From Vibrio galatheae (GTDB taxonomy: Bacteria > Pseudomonadota > Gammaproteobacteria > Enterobacterales > Vibrionaceae), in the NCBI RefSeq assembly GCF_000967545.1, contig NZ_JXXV01000012.1:1-64000 (forward strand): DNA of 64,000 nt, read 5' to 3'. Under the pieces are notes generated by a model. It was not told the origin of the DNA and ran no database searches. It saw nothing but the letters and a program-made list of their open reading frames with translations. The position numbers and the translations under genes were made by a program. Shown here in pieces: positions 62,991 through 64,000 of the stretch; position 1 is the first letter of the stretch, and each line of letters starts with the position of its first letter.

Positions 62991-63979
62991 ATCGAGCTTT
63001 TCACGCAGTCAGCCAAAAACGCAGCAAATGAGTGACCATTATGTTCTAACATCTTAGGGAACATAGAAATCGGCGTCATTCCTGGGAATGTATTCACTTC
63101 GTTAAGGTAAATCTTGCCATCTGGCGTAAGGAAAAAGTCGATACGCGATAAATGACGCAAGCGCATTTGAGTAAACACTTTTTCAGAGCTAATACGGATA
63201 ATATCCAATTGTTCTTGAGTTAAGTTTGACGCTTCAACTTCTGTCGTCGAATGACTCGTCGCACTGTATTTCTCTTCATAGCTATAAAAGGCATCTTCTG
63301 GAGCAATGATCTCTCCTGGTTTGGTGATATAAAGCTCGCCCTCAAACTCGTATGCAGCTACTTCTAACTCGCGCGGCTTAACGGCCTGCTCTACCAAAAC
63401 TTGATCTGAATAGTGAAATGCATTGTCTAAGGCGGATTGCAGCTGCGACAAGTCCGTTACCTTGTAACATCCTACCGATGACCCCTGGCGAGCAGCTTTG
63501 ACAAACACAGCACCCCATTGAGTAAATACGGATTCGCTTTGTTGGTATGCTAACTTATCGTTGCTCGACAGAAAAATATAAGGTGTGTTAGGAATACCAA
63601 GTGCATCATACCAAAGCTTGGAGGTTATCTTGTTAAAGCTGTTTGTACTTGCTTCAGGGCCACAGCCAAGATATGGAATGCCAGACAACTCAAGCATTGA
63701 TTGAATATCGCCTGTTTCTCCTGGAAAGCCATGAATACAAGGTACAACAAAATCTAATTTGGTTGAGGTTGTATTGGTGTTTATCGTACCCGCATTAGTA
63801 TCTAAATATGCCAATTCACCATCATTGGTAAACCAGCCTTCTGCCTTCATCTCGACGCGAACAACATTAAACCCATGCGTCTTCTCTAACTGAGATTGAA
63901 GGAAGTCGGCGGACACGATAGAAACTTCGTGCTCAGATGAGCCACCACCACAAAGAAGAAGAATAGTTGTATTAATCAT
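62987..63979 (-). CDS. ddl: D-alanine--D-alanine ligase
   Basis: Ddl joins two D-alanines with ATP for peptidoglycan synthesis. The 330-residue protein has the ATP-grasp layout: LLCGGGSSEHEVSIVSADFL at residues 8-27, FVKAARQGSSVGCYKV, the EVAAYEFEGELYITKPGEI region, and IYLNEVNTFPGMTPISMFPKML with the metal-binding N and E residues. It ends tail to tail with the recombinase, sharing the four-base CTAA. The start at 63979 lies 21 bases from the window end, so its promoter is mostly outside. Confidence 0.95.
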   Translation of the reverse strand: MINTTILLLCGGGSSEHEVSIVSADFLQSQLEKTHGFNVVRVEMKAEGWFTNDGELAYLDTNAGTINTNTTSTKLDFVVPCIHGFPGETGDIQSMLELSGIPYLGCGPEASTNSFNKITSKLWYDALGIPNTPYIFLSSNDKLAYQQSESVFTQWGAVFVKAARQGSSVGCYKVTDLSQLQSALDNAFHYSDQVLVEQAVKPRELEVAAYEFEGELYITKPGEIIAPEDAFYSYEEKYSATSHSTTEVEASNLTQEQLDIIRISSEKVFTQMRLRHLSRIDFFLTPDGKIYLNEVNTFPGMTPISMFPKMLEHNGHSFAAFLADCVKSSI

Positions 63980-64000
63980 TAAAAAATCTTTCCGTGAAAC

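Noticed and set aside
1..64000. CRISPR arrays, tRNA or rRNA genes, insertion sequences
   Set aside because: No regularly spaced repeats, cloverleaf-like segments, transposase ORFs or rRNA-like stretches were seen in reading the window.

Overview
The window looks like part of the second chromosome of a Vibrio species. Three things point that way. The proteins are gammaproteobacterial and Vibrionaceae-like throughout. The vxrABCDE signalling operon sits directly beside pntAB and is followed by an AlaX-like protein, a YciH-type SUI1 protein and ddl. The gene order tkt-tal-SorC regulator-sseA-moeBA-msrAB also resembles what I remember of V. cholerae chromosome II. I cannot name the species. About 90 percent is coding. 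I see no rRNA, tRNA, insertion sequence, prophage or CRISPR array.

Layout. 1-2.7 kb: tkt (cut by the window edge) and tal, divergent from a SorC-family regulator, with three matching operator-like palindromes between them. 2.7-6.9 kb: a leftward moeA-moeB-small membrane protein-sseA cluster (molybdenum cofactor and sulfur transfer), divergent from folE. 6.9-15.9 kb: RNA helicases dbpA and rhlE-like, exported msrAB, tyrP with TyrR-box-like sites, a 39-residue small ORF, acpH, a fatty acid desaturase with a FabR-like site, and two acetyltransferases. 16-20.3 kb: an RND efflux pair without an outer-membrane partner. 20.3-27 kb: a chemoreceptor, two HAD phosphatases, gsk, creA and small uncharacterised genes. 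26.8-31.8 kb: mgsA-torT divergent from the hybrid kinase torS, with no torR or TMAO reductase in the window. 32-37.6 kb: yqhD/yqhC, a lone glgC and a PAS-GGDEF cyclase.

37.8-43 kb: the fructose operon fruBKA, divergent from fruR (cra), with three Cra-type palindromes between them. 43-48.7 kb: an outer-membrane-like protein, a YgiW-type OB-fold protein with an 11-bp tandem repeat upstream, cobQ run together with modABC, and a DUF3069 protein. 48.9-52 kb: two diguanylate cyclases tail to tail, followed by a ComFB-family protein (the family is reported to bind cyclic dinucleotides) and an HlyU-like protein, a possible local c-di-GMP module. 52.2-55.2 kb: pntAB. 55.3-59.8 kb: vxrABCDE (envelope stress), where a perfect intrinsic terminator carries the ribosome binding site of the last gene and its U-tract touches the start codon. 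60.3-64 kb: an AlaX-like editing protein, yciH, a DUF3319-like gene, a solitary tyrosine recombinase with an altered catalytic box, and ddl.

Most of the window is known Vibrio housekeeping and accessory content. The least explained items are the vxrD-vxrE terminator/ribosome-binding-site overlap, the three SorC operators, the ComFB/GGDEF cluster, the solitary recombinase, the 39-residue ORF and the tandem repeat before the YgiW-like gene. All regulatory sites were found by eye and are untested.
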